A program made the translations under genes and the position numbers. Positions 17,684 through 25,945 of a stretch of DNA of 64,000 bases are shown here, piece after piece (position 1 is the first letter of the stretch; each line of letters opens with the position of its first letter). This stretch comes from Bacillus spongiae (GTDB lineage Bacteria > Bacillota > Bacilli > Bacillales > Bacillaceae_K): assembly GCF_037120725.1 (NCBI RefSeq), contig NZ_JBBAXC010000010.1:62001-126000 (forward strand), read 5' to 3'. A model generated the notes under the pieces. That model saw only the letters and a list, made by a program, of their open reading frames with translations. It was not told the DNA's origin and searched no databases.

Positions 17684-18427
17684 TTACTTTGTTAAAATTA
17701 TTGGTTCACCCTTTGTAACTACGATCGTGTGTTCCATTTGTGCTACATAGCTGCCATCGTCCGTTACAAGTGTCCAACCATCACCAGATTCCACAATATG
17801 TTCCGCTCCTGTAGACACAAATGGCTCAAAAGCGATGACCAATCCCTCTTGTAAAAGAGCATTATCCCATGGATCGTAATAGTTCAAGATATGCTCAGGT
17901 GCTTCATGAAGAGATTTTCCTATTCCATGTCCAGTTAAATTCAAAATAACAGAATAGCCTTCTTTCTTTGCTCCACTTGTCACTGCTTTTCCAATTCCAT
18001 TTTGTTTTGAGCCTGCTTTTGCCTTCTTTAATGCGTGATTAAATACTCGCTCCGTGGCTTCACAAAGTTTGGTTAATTCTTCATTTTCTCCAACGACGAA
18101 TGATATACCCGTATCAGCAAAGAAACCATCATAGGAACCGGAGACATCGATGTTCACAAGGTCGCCATCTTGAATGACTCGTTGACTAGGTATCCCATGT
18201 GCAACTTCTTCATTGACGGATATACACGTAAACCCTGGGAAGTCATATTCACCCTTCGGACCTGAAACTGCACCAAATTCCTCAAACATTTTGCCTGCGA
18301 TTTCATCTAATTCCTTTGTTGTCGTACCAGGTTTCGTTTGAGAGCGCAATTCATCACGAATGGTCGCAACGATTTTACCAATTTTCTTCAATTTTTGTAG
18401 TTGTTCATCTGTTTTAACTATCATCAA
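17684..18427 (-). CDS. map: Type I methionine aminopeptidase
   Basis: A 247-residue cytoplasmic enzyme that removes the initiator methionine from nascent proteins. The dinuclear metal site is complete: two Asp in VNIDVSGSYDGFFADTG, His in GHGIGKSLHEAPEHI, Glu in IAFEPFV and Glu in QMEHTIVV. It lacks an N-terminal zinc-finger extension. The standard map gene of Bacilli lies in the ribosomal protein cluster, so this isolated copy is most likely the second, paralogous enzyme (YflG/MapB type of B. subtilis). It has its own terminator and stands as a monocistron. Confidence 0.93.
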   Translation of the reverse strand: MMIVKTDEQLQKLKKIGKIVATIRDELRSQTKPGTTTKELDEIAGKMFEEFGAVSGPKGEYDFPGFTCISVNEEVAHGIPSQRVIQDGDLVNIDVSGSYDGFFADTGISFVVGENEELTKLCEATERVFNHALKKAKAGSKQNGIGKAVTSGAKKEGYSVILNLTGHGIGKSLHEAPEHILNYYDPWDNALLQEGLVIAFEPFVSTGAEHIVESGDGWTLVTDDGSYVAQMEHTIVVTKGEPIILTK

Positions 18428-18530
18428 ATCAACCTTTTCTTTGTTGTTTAGTTTCTGTCATTAGTATACTATATTTCCTGCATTTCTGTGAGTACTACCT
18501 ATATGAAAAGGGCAAGTGTCTATTGATTCA

Positions 18531-19211
18531 TTATAAGAAAAATAAAGGAAGCACAAAAGAAAGCGTGAACGATGTTACTCCCATGGCACTTCCGGCAACG
18601 GCCCCTTCTAACTCTCCTTCCTTAATGGCTTCTGACGTTCCAATTCCATGTGAAATAACACCTAAAGAGAGTCCTCTTGCGACAGGATGATTCACTTTTG
18701 TCTTCGTTAATAGCCATGGGCCAATCATCGCACCAATCATACCCGTCACAATGACAAAGGTTGCGGCTAAAGTTCTATTCGCTTCGATTACATCCGCTAC
18801 CTCAACGGCTACAGGTGTTGTGATTGACTTTAAAATAATCGATCGCTTCACCTCTCGTCCAAGGTCAAGTATTTGAACAAAAAATACAGCCGAAGAGATA
18901 GTTACAAGACTTCCGATTATGCCTCCAACAATTGCCGGGCGAAAATAACGAATGAATAATGTCCGGTTTTTGTAAATAGGAACGGCAAGGGCAACAGTAG
19001 CCGGACCTAACATATACGAGATAAAACGATTAGTGATTTCGTACTCTTCATAGGAGATGTCGCAAATAAGAAAAATAGCTATAATTAAGATGCTACTGAG
19101 AAATATAGGTGTTGTAATCGGATATCGGTATTTTTTAGCTAGCTGTATCGACATAACATAGGAAGATACGGTAAGTATGAAGGTTAACAATATCATCATT
19201 ACACTATTCAT
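18531..19211 (-). CDS. LrgB-family membrane protein
   Basis: A 226-residue protein with about seven hydrophobic helices, the LrgB/CidB family partner of LrgA-type holin-like proteins. The signature SISSAV-like SVTTPVAVEV region is recognised in ILKSITTPVAVEVAD and the later SHGIGTSEAI motif. It overlaps the upstream LrgA/CidA-like gene by eight bases, indicating a coupled two-gene operon. In Bacilli such pairs act in pyruvate uptake/efflux (PftAB) or in control of murein hydrolase release; sequence alone does not decide. Confidence 0.9.
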   Translation of the reverse strand: MNSVMMILLTFILTVSSYVMSIQLAKKYRYPITTPIFLSSILIIAIFLICDISYEEYEITNRFISYMLGPATVALAVPIYKNRTLFIRYFRPAIVGGIIGSLVTISSAVFFVQILDLGREVKRSIILKSITTPVAVEVADVIEANRTLAATFVIVTGMIGAMIGPWLLTKTKVNHPVARGLSLGVISHGIGTSEAIKEGELEGAVAGSAMGVTSFTLSFVLPLFFL

Positions 19212-19578
19212 GTGACTTCACCTCTTTTTCTTTGACTACGAGCTGGGAAATTACTCCAGTCAGTACAATTCCAATCGCAGTCGAAGTCACAAGAGTAATG
19301 ATAATAAAGACCCCATTTTCTTTAAATATTCCGCCTAATGTCATCATCCCTACAGCGACAGGAACAAAGAAAAATGCTAAATGCTTCAATAAAAGACTCG
19401 CTCCATTTTCAATCCACTCGACTTTTATAACCCCAGACAACAGGAGCAGGAATAACAGCATCATCCCAAGAACATTCCCTGGAATAGGAACGGAAAAAGT
19501 ATAAGTAATAAATAGTCCAACTTCATAGAAAGCAACGAACACGAATAGCTGAATACTGATTCTCCACCAATTTTTCAT
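19204..19578 (-). CDS. LrgA/CidA-family holin-like protein
   Basis: A 124-residue membrane protein with four transmembrane helices, matching the size and PGNVLGMMLLFLLLL motif of the CidA/LrgA family. These proteins oligomerise in the membrane and work with an LrgB partner, here encoded downstream with overlap. Proposed roles are holin/antiholin activity or pyruvate transport. No LytTR regulator is seen nearby, unlike in many lrgAB loci. Confidence 0.9.
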   Translation of the reverse strand: MKNWWRISIQLFVFVAFYEVGLFITYTFSVPIPGNVLGMMLLFLLLLSGVIKVEWIENGASLLLKHLAFFFVPVAVGMMTLGGIFKENGVFIIITLVTSTAIGIVLTGVISQLVVKEKEVKSHE

Positions 19579-19871
19579 TTTCTCCCTCTAGTCATTAAAG
19601 GATAAAATCCATTTCCTATTGTATGAGTCACTTGGATATCTGTCAAAATGTCCTATGTTCTCATTATAGTAAAAATCTACGGAAATGATTAGTGTCACTT
19701 TACCTTTCATCTTTAAATAGACAGCCCAATCACAAATACACCACCCTTATAAAACTCTGTTGTTATTTGATTAAACAGAACATTTGTTCTATAATGTAAG
19801 AAATGAGTATATGATACAATAAGATTTTCATACATATAGATTGATTTTACATAGAGTAGGGGGACTTTTAA
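19579..19871. other. Divergent promoter region
   Basis: Separates the leftward lrgAB-type genes from the rightward Nudix gene. It contains an AT-rich region near 19790-19850 likely to hold promoters. No other gene is seen. Confidence 0.4.
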
Positions 19872-20342
19872 ATGCCAGATATAACTTATAAGATTTGGAC
19901 CGTGGTTATGATACAAGATGGAGATAAAGTCTTGTTACTTGATAGAAAACACGATAATTTTACAGGTTTTTTGCCACCAGGAGGAAGAGTAGACTTTCCA
20001 GAAAGCTTTGTTGAAGGTGCTAAAAGAGAAGTAAAAGAAGAAACAGGATTGGAAGTAACTAACCTTGTGTTTAAAGGAATATCAGAATTTGTAAATCCAT
20101 CTACAAATAAACGATATATAATGATGAACTATTGGACAAAGGATTTTAAAGGAAAATTATTAGATAACCCACCTGAAGGTGAAATTCATTGGGTTAACAT
20201 TAGTAAAGCAAAGGAATTACCAATGCAAGAAGATATTAAATTAAGATTCGATTTATTTTTTGAACCTGGTACCTTCGAAATTCAAACAAAATGGAATAAC
20301 GAGAAGAATGCTCCTGAGGAAATCATTGTTATAAGGACATAA
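19872..20342 (+). CDS. Nudix hydrolase (8-oxo-dGTP diphosphatase-like)
   Basis: A 156-residue Nudix enzyme hydrolysing a nucleoside diphosphate linked to another moiety. A complete Nudix box is visible at about residues 38-60: GGRVDFPESFVEGAKRE then VKEETGLEV, matching Gx5Ex7REUxEExGU. The size and the MutT-like N-terminal strand (WTVVMIQDGDKVLLLDRK) suggest an 8-oxo-dGTP or similar sanitising function, which is inference. TAGGGGG precedes the ATG. A terminator follows. Confidence 0.9.
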   Translation: MPDITYKIWTVVMIQDGDKVLLLDRKHDNFTGFLPPGGRVDFPESFVEGAKREVKEETGLEVTNLVFKGISEFVNPSTNKRYIMMNYWTKDFKGKLLDNPPEGEIHWVNISKAKELPMQEDIKLRFDLFFEPGTFEIQTKWNNEKNAPEEIIVIRT

Positions 20343-20351
20343 TTTCTATTG

Positions 20352-20390
20352 AGACAAGGAGACACCTTCTTTAAGAAGCCTCCTTGTTTA
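20352..20390 (+). terminator. Terminator of the Nudix gene
   Basis: Stem ACAAGGAG (20354-20361) with CTCCTTGT (20380-20387), an inner CTTCTT/AAGAAG pair and a TTTA tail. Confidence 0.8.
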
Positions 20391-20421
20391 TAGGAAATAT
20401 CAACAACATTGTTAAATTTTG

Positions 20422-20451
20422 ATAAATAAAAAAGAGCCTAAAAAGGCTCTT
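20422..20451 (-). terminator. Terminator overlapping the end of the beta-helix gene
   Basis: AAGAGCC (20432-20438) pairs with GGCTCTT (20445-20451). The A-run at 20428-20434 forms the U-tract on the minus strand. The stem overlaps the stop codon of the beta-helix gene. Confidence 0.85.
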
Positions 20452-21898
20452 AGTTCAAACAAACAAAATTTGGATCGGAAACTCCGCAGTCATTTCCTTC
20501 AAAAATATTCGTATCAATATTTTGTTCGACAACATCAAAAATTCCATTATTAACAATTTGATTAAAACGAATTCTATTGTTAATTGATTCTACATCTAGA
20601 AAAATACCGTGATCTCCATTCCGATTTATTTTATTCTTTTCAATTAAATTGGCAAACGTCTCTTGAAAATGGATACCATCAACTATATTGTCTTCGACTT
20701 TATTGCTAACAATGCTATTCCCATTAGCTAACGTAGTATCTCCGTTTTCATCTTTAGGAATAACAAAAATCCCGATGTTATTCTCTGTAATCTTGTTATT
20801 ACTGATAAGATTGGCAATCGCGCCCTCTAGAAATATTCCTTCACCTACATTTTGAACAACCTTATTTTTCATCACTTCATTTTGTTGGTCAAAGGTGAAG
20901 TCATCATTTCGGATGAAAATGCCTCTGCCATTATCAAACACTATATTGTTTTTTATAAGATTATCTCTTGTTCGATCACCTACTCGAATACCATCTCGGA
21001 CATTTCCAATGATTTTATTACTCAAAACCACATTATTTGCAGCTCTATTATCTAATAATATTCCATCCTCCGTATTATCTTCCCAGTTATTTCTAATAAG
21101 AATATTATTACTGGATCCATTATCTAAAATAATGCCCCCTTCGCCATTATCAAAGGCTGAATTTGCGATAATTATATTGAAGTCATCATCCACATCAATT
21201 GCATCATCAGCATTATCACGCAGCGTATTTTTGATTAGAATACTTTCTTCCTCTATGTCAAAGGCATCAACCGTGTCTTCTGGTGGTGAGAGGAATCCAT
21301 TTTCAATAAACTCATTAGCGATGAACGTGTTCTTTATTGCATTACTATCAATTCCTTCAAACAGATTTCCATTTAGCTCATTGCCAATAAACAGGCTGTT
21401 TCCACCAAATTCAAATATTCCCTCACGTTCATTTTGAAGGAGATGGTTTCTCACGAAAATATTCCGACTAGAAGATTCTTCTATAAATATTCCGGCGCCA
21501 CCTGGATCTATTCCAAGCTCATCAATCACATATTTCTGCATAGTTAACCTCTGGATATTAATTCTAGATGAATTTGTAATGGTGATTCCAGTACTTCCTG
21601 CTGGTAATGTTGACCCATCCAATATAGGATTTCCTACGCCAATAATGTCAATTTTAGATTTATCGGTAATCTCCACTGCCTCTTCATAAGGACTCAACGA
21701 AGCTGTCACAAATATTGTATCTCCAGGTTTAGCTGCATCAACTGCGTCTTGAATGGTCGTAAACTGAAATCCTTCCCCGACAATAAGTATTTTTTGAGAA
21801 AGGATGACAATAGTTATAACAAGCAACAGGCTAAAGCCGATGATAAATGTAATCAATACTAAGCCAAACTTCGTTAAAGAAATTCCCTTTTCCTCCAC
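20450..21898 (-). CDS. Membrane-anchored right-handed parallel beta-helix protein (NosD-like)
   Basis: A 482-residue protein. Residues about 12-33 form one transmembrane helix, so the remainder faces outside. After TIQDAVDAAKPGDTIFV, the DUF1565/NosD entry motif, come about 15 turns of 22-24 residues with the pattern NxIxxNxIxxNxxDGIxL, the repeat of carbohydrate-binding/epimerase beta-helices. It is strongly acidic and Asn-rich, and only Cys at the very C-terminus breaks the pattern. A decayed paralogue lies at 57768-58334. A spore-surface or wall-polysaccharide role is plausible but unproven. Confidence 0.88.
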   Translation of the reverse strand: MEEKGISLTKFGLVLITFIIGFSLLLVITIVILSQKILIVGEGFQFTTIQDAVDAAKPGDTIFVTASLSPYEEAVEITDKSKIDIIGVGNPILDGSTLPAGSTGITITNSSRINIQRLTMQKYVIDELGIDPGGAGIFIEESSSRNIFVRNHLLQNEREGIFEFGGNSLFIGNELNGNLFEGIDSNAIKNTFIANEFIENGFLSPPEDTVDAFDIEEESILIKNTLRDNADDAIDVDDDFNIIIANSAFDNGEGGIILDNGSSNNILIRNNWEDNTEDGILLDNRAANNVVLSNKIIGNVRDGIRVGDRTRDNLIKNNIVFDNGRGIFIRNDDFTFDQQNEVMKNKVVQNVGEGIFLEGAIANLISNNKITENNIGIFVIPKDENGDTTLANGNSIVSNKVEDNIVDGIHFQETFANLIEKNKINRNGDHGIFLDVESINNRIRFNQIVNNGIFDVVEQNIDTNIFEGNDCGVSDPNFVCLN

Positions 21899-22205
21899 AT
21901 ACTCACCCCCTAACCTTATTGCAGCAGGCTATATATAGTATGAAAAAGGAAAAAGGAGGGACATCTTTTTTGCTCGTTTTTCAAAAATATGTAAAAACAG
22001 TCTCCTTAAGGGGATCATGAAGACTGAACAGCTTGTTTATTTATTAAATAATCGTTCTTGCGAGAAGTTTTCAGCCAATCTAACACTAGTAATACTTGTC
22101 CATTATTTGACATCACTATTCCCTTCCAACTCATTAATGTTTTCTTCTATTTCCCTCCTGACTTCGGATCTTATTACCGCATTTGATAAGGAGGCTTTTC
22201 TTTTC
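21899..22205. other. Intergenic stretch
   Basis: Contains the promoter area of the beta-helix gene (minus strand). No gene is supported; the open frames here lack ribosome binding sites. Confidence 0.4.
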
Positions 22206-22480
22206 TTACCCTAATAAAGCAATTAGCAATAATAAATTGTCAATTAATTGTTCATTGTCTATATCCCAATTGCTTGTTACCCAATTATCAATACGTTCCT
22301 TTAAACACCTTTCTATATGTTCATATGTACGCCATTGCCGTTCCGCAAGTTCATATAGGGCTTCTGAATATACTTAAAAGGCTATCTGTACAATTGAATT
22401 CTATATGCTTAATTAATTTTGAAAATTGAGCATTGAGTTCCTCAGCCAATAATTAATCGGGAAGGTCTTTATAAACCGTT
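22206..22480 (-). pseudogene. Decayed gene of unknown family
   Basis: Coding-like pieces on the minus strand in two frames: GHILDLTVYKDLP, then after one stop LLAEELNAQFSKLIKHIEFN, and in a different frame EALYELAERQWRTYEHIERCLKE to LLLLIALLG before TAA at 22206. One nonsense codon and one frame change (near 22365) would restore a helical protein of about 90 residues. A further in-frame-like helix upstream (up to about 22570) may belong to it. No family recognised. Confidence 0.45.
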
Positions 22481-22592
22481 AAATCCAAGATATGACCTCA
22501 TCTTTTTAATCGCTTCATCATTATTAATGGCGATTAAAACACTTTGCAGGAAAACGTAATTCAATTCTTGCTTCCTTTAAATAGAGATAAAG

Positions 22593-23090
22593 CTACAACA
22601 GTTTAGACATATAAAATTGATTAAGAGTTCTTCCTTCTATTATAAGTGAATTTCTTTTCGTCCCTTCAATTTCAAAACCAAATTTCTTATAGAGAGCGAC
22701 ACCAGCTTCATTTTCAGTTGCAGCAGTAAGTTCTAAGCGTGAAATATTACATTTTGAAGCCCACTCTATTATGCTTTCAAATAGCTTCGTACCTACCCCT
22801 TTCCCCCTATACTCTTGGAGGATCCCTATAACAAGATAAGCAGAATGTTTAGTTCTTTGTACTGCTCCACCATTAGCCAATAAATACCCTACTAATTTAC
22901 CTCTTTCTTCAGCAACAAAAATGGTTGAATTACTTTGTAGTTTGATACTTTCTAATTGTTTTTTTTGTTGTTCAGACGTTGTTTTTCTTTCTCCCGCTTC
23001 CATAAGCATATAATCTGAACTTTTCTCAACTTCCTTAATAAGAAAAATGAAGTCTTCTGCATCATCAATTTCTATCTCTCTAATCAACAT
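22593..23090 (-). CDS. GNAT-family N-acetyltransferase
   Basis: A 165-residue acetyl-CoA-dependent acetyltransferase. Motif A reads VIGILQEYRGKGVGTKLFESIIEWA (about 88-112), followed by RLELTAATENEAGVALYKKFGFEIEG (motif B). The ATG at 23088-23090 is chosen because GAGGAGGAAATACTG precedes it; the 11-codon extension is discarded. The closest type is the YkkB/RimI-like group with an N-terminal LIREIEIDDAEDF. Substrate unknown. Confidence 0.9.
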   Translation of the reverse strand: MLIREIEIDDAEDFIFLIKEVEKSSDYMLMEAGERKTTSEQQKKQLESIKLQSNSTIFVAEERGKLVGYLLANGGAVQRTKHSAYLVIGILQEYRGKGVGTKLFESIIEWASKCNISRLELTAATENEAGVALYKKFGFEIEGTKRNSLIIEGRTLNQFYMSKLL

Positions 23091-23294
23091 CAGTATTTCC
23101 TCCTCTTGTACAACCCTCTTCAATTCTTGATATTGGTAGAGCTAGTCCTCATTTAGATTTTCAACTTTTACGTCCTTTTACTTAAGATCGATAATAAACC
23201 TTAATAACAAATGGACATATCGATTCGCGATTCAACGTAATTATTCAAGTCAAACCTTTATAAGAAACAAGCCTTTTATTTTTTACACTCAACT

Positions 23295-23777
23295 TTAAAC
23301 CGATGCTGTTCCATCAGCCTTCACATAATCAATTGCAACAACGAGTGAAATAATAGTGGTCTCCATCTCTTTATCTATTATTTCAATCTTGTAGCTATCG
23401 CCCCAACTGAACCATTCTTTGTCAACCTTCCCAACGATTTCACCATGCTGTAATATTTGAAAATCCATATCCCACCAATTCCCATACACTTCAATGCCTG
23501 CCCCCTCAATCGTATAGCGGGCTTTAAATAAGGATAACTCTTTCTTAATCGTTACTACCTCTTGACCATCTACCTCAACAAAAAATTTGGGTAAAAAGCT
23601 GACCACCTTTTTCGTAATGCTTGCTACTTCATCCCCTGTTGTGTTCATGATTGAGAAAGTCTTTGGAATTTGCATAAAGCTTCCTTCCACATAATATACA
23701 TCCTTCTCCTGTTGATTCTTTACAGTAAATTTTTCGCTTAGACTGAATACCTTTTGCTTTATATAAAGCTCCCTCAT
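23295..23777 (-). CDS. LURP-one-related (YxjI-like) protein
   Basis: A 160-residue protein of the tubby/scramblase-like LURP-one-related family, best known in Bacilli from YxjI. It opens with MRELYIKQKVFSLSEKFTV, has the FMQIPKTFSIMN strand, and continues in 10-12 alternating beta-strands with WWDMDFQI and the closing AIDYVKA helix. Members are predicted membrane-associated barrels of unknown function. A GGGAGGGAGG run precedes the ATG. Confidence 0.88.
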   Translation of the reverse strand: MRELYIKQKVFSLSEKFTVKNQQEKDVYYVEGSFMQIPKTFSIMNTTGDEVASITKKVVSFLPKFFVEVDGQEVVTIKKELSLFKARYTIEGAGIEVYGNWWDMDFQILQHGEIVGKVDKEWFSWGDSYKIEIIDKEMETTIISLVVAIDYVKADGTASV

Positions 23778-24068
23778 CTTATGCCTCCCTCCCTTAAATC
23801 TCTTATATTATTAACGTTTGAAATTGACATTGGTTCAATAATTATGAATTAAACTCCTTTTTCACTTCTTATATTTCATGAATGTTTCTCCATACATATC
23901 ATCATTTTCTTAGCTAATTTATGCATATTAAACAAAATGATTTTTTGATAATCTGGAATTCAACTCTTTAAGATAATGACTATCTAATGGAACAACATCA
24001 GTAAAAAATCCTTTAGATAATCATCTATAAAAGGATAAAACGGTGGACAACTTTTTTTAAAGTTTCGT

Positions 24069-24821
24069 CTAATTCATTCTCATGGCCATTTTATAGGTCA
24101 TGACCATAGCTAATTTATGAATAGCAATCATAATTATACCTGCAACAATTTGATCGACTTGTGAGGTATACCATGATGGAAGGACCAAATAGGAAGAGTG
24201 TGAAGCCATTTGATGTTTCGTTACATTCACAAGGAAAGAGATAGTCGTCTCTCCTAACAATCCATTAACAATAAATAATAAACAAGCAGGCATTAAAATC
24301 ATCCCACTTAAGAAAGCATAGCTTCTTCTCTGGAATGACTGAGTTGAATTCGTTAACGGACTCCACGCATGTATGGAAAGGAGAAACATAATGAAAACAT
24401 ACCCATCATGGATAGAGGGGTATTGAGAATAGACATCAAAAATGAATGGAAGGTGATATAAAAAGAAGAGACAAGCAAATAAAATAAGCGATATAACTGG
24501 TGACCAAATCCTGCGAATCCTTCGGTTGAATAAGCTATTTTGTCCTCTCATCATACTACTAGGAAGTCCTAATAACAGCATGGGTGGAACGATAAAAAAT
24601 AAAAGACTCATATCAATCATATGAAAAGTGAAGGAAACATGGCTAACATGGGCTAGAGGGCTCCCTGTTAAAAAATATATAATCCATAACCCACTGTAAA
24701 AAAGGAGCGTCTGAATGAGTAGAGGTTTCTCTTTTAACCACAGTCTAACTAATAAAAGATATAATAAACTAATGATTAAAAAACCAAAAAATAGAGGAAT
24801 ATTCCACTCAGGTGGTTGCAC
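24069..24821 (-). CDS. CtaG-like cytochrome c oxidase assembly protein
   Basis: A 250-residue membrane protein with about seven hydrophobic helices and the caa3_CtaG signature TGSPLAHVSHVSFTFHMIDMSLLFF, plus LLGLPSSMM and a late cluster of His. In B. subtilis CtaG is needed for formation of active caa3 oxidase; stand-alone copies outside the cta operon are common and their target is uncertain. It is separated from the ArsR gene by a terminator-like inverted repeat. Confidence 0.85.
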   Translation of the reverse strand: MQPPEWNIPLFFGFLIISLLYLLLVRLWLKEKPLLIQTLLFYSGLWIIYFLTGSPLAHVSHVSFTFHMIDMSLLFFIVPPMLLLGLPSSMMRGQNSLFNRRIRRIWSPVISLILFACLFFLYHLPFIFDVYSQYPSIHDGYVFIMFLLSIHAWSPLTNSTQSFQRRSYAFLSGMILMPACLLFIVNGLLGETTISFLVNVTKHQMASHSSYLVLPSWYTSQVDQIVAGIIMIAIHKLAMVMTYKMAMRMN

Positions 24822-24977
24822 ATTTTCTCCCTCCGATCTGTGTTTTAATCAAATGTACGTATCATATTTATTACGGTGAATTTAAAATTATTCGAAGGGG
24901 TTTTTATATTTTACGACAGTGCCTATAAACATACATCATTATTAGTTTAAAGTATTCATATTATCGCAAATAAGTAG

Positions 24978-25012
24978 AAGTCATTTTGAATAATACTTGT
25001 TCAAAATGACTT
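24978..25012 (-). terminator. Inverted repeat, probable ArsR-gene terminator
   Basis: Perfect 13-base arms AAGTCATTTTGAA (24978-24990) and TTCAAAATGACTT (25000-25012) around a nine-base loop, downstream of the minus-strand arsR-type gene. The U-tract is poor, so termination is inferred from position. The rest of 24822-25180 shows nothing. Confidence 0.6.
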
Positions 25013-25180
25013 CTTCTCCAGATAATTAAATTTGAATTTTTATAAAAAAGTTCAATCATTTTCTGCCCTCGTTATTCTACAAGTAAATTTCTTCCTGAAA
25101 GCTACTTCAAGATAGACGACTTTTTAATCTTAAAGATTGAAATCCTACAATTTTCACTTCCTTAATAAGGAGCTTCATCA

Positions 25181-25591
25181 TCACGCTTTATTACAACATG
25201 AACTACCATTGTAACTTTTCGTATCAACATTAGGTCCGCAACAGCTATTTTCTGTCCTATATCCTGTATCCGGATTAGACTTAAATAGGCGGAGAAGGTC
25301 TTCAGAAAACAAATGATCAAACTCATTCCTATTTATCTGATAATAACTCCATGTTCCCCTCGTTTCTCTAATTATTATATTTGCATCCAATAAAATTTTT
25401 AAGTGATAGGATAATTTGGATTGCGTCATATGAACAATGGGCGCTAAATCACACACACACATTTCGCCATTTTGGGTAAGCACATCCAGAATATGAAGCC
25501 TTTTTCTATCCGCTAATGCCTTAAATTTCATTTCATATGTTAGGAACGTTTGTTCCATCGAGGTATTTTCCAATGGGATTTTCTTTTCCAT
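25181..25591 (-). CDS. arsR: ArsR-family metalloregulator with Cys-Cys tail
   Basis: A 136-residue winged-helix repressor. The metal-sensing motif MCVCDL in the recognition-helix region gives Cys45 and Cys47, as in As(III)/Sb(III)-responsive ArsR. The helix MTQSKLSYHLKILLDANII is the DNA-reading helix. Unusually, the protein ends in a tail with two vicinal Cys pairs, Cys117-118 and Cys132-133, in the frame NSCCGP-x4-KS-x3-SSCC. The same tail ends the flavoprotein upstream. A 16-bp operator lies 105 bases upstream. Arsenical specificity is inferred from the motif. Confidence 0.9.
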   Translation of the reverse strand: MEKKIPLENTSMEQTFLTYEMKFKALADRKRLHILDVLTQNGEMCVCDLAPIVHMTQSKLSYHLKILLDANIIIRETRGTWSYYQINRNEFDHLFSEDLLRLFKSNPDTGYRTENSCCGPNVDTKSYNGSSCCNKA

Positions 25592-25945
25592 TGGCTCTCT
25601 CCTTTTCTAAAATTCTATTCATTCTTACCTGTATGAACCCTTCTCTTTAAATCTATTATTCTTAATCACTGTCTAAAATGATCTTACTGTAATTAATCAA
25701 CTATTTTTGATGTAATAAATAACATAGATTCAACCATTTCGTATGTTATTACATATAAACGACAACGAACGTACACTTGAAATTGGTTTATTTATTATTA
25801 TCAAATTTCCATTCTGACATTCATGCTCATTTATACAGCATTCGAGAAATGACAAAGCTTATTTTCCCATTTTAAAAAATCCACGGTAAAATAATGATGA
25901 AATCTAAAAAATGAATTCATTGATCTTCTACAGAGAATGAATATC
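25592..25945. other. Intergenic region with the ArsR-type operator
   Basis: Holds the promoter of the arsR-type gene and the operator at 25696-25711. No gene is seen. Confidence 0.5.
25696..25711. promoter_or_regulatory. ArsR-type operator, ATCAA-N6-TTGAT
   Basis: ATCAACTATTTTTGAT, 105 bases upstream of the arsR-type start codon. The same 5-6-5 palindrome occurs four times upstream of the flavoprotein gene and was not seen elsewhere in my reading. Confidence 0.8.

Noticed and set aside
20852-21437. Two plus-strand frames antisense to the beta-helix gene
   Set aside because: Periodic repeats in the beta-helix gene create open frames on the opposite strand; no ribosome binding sites.
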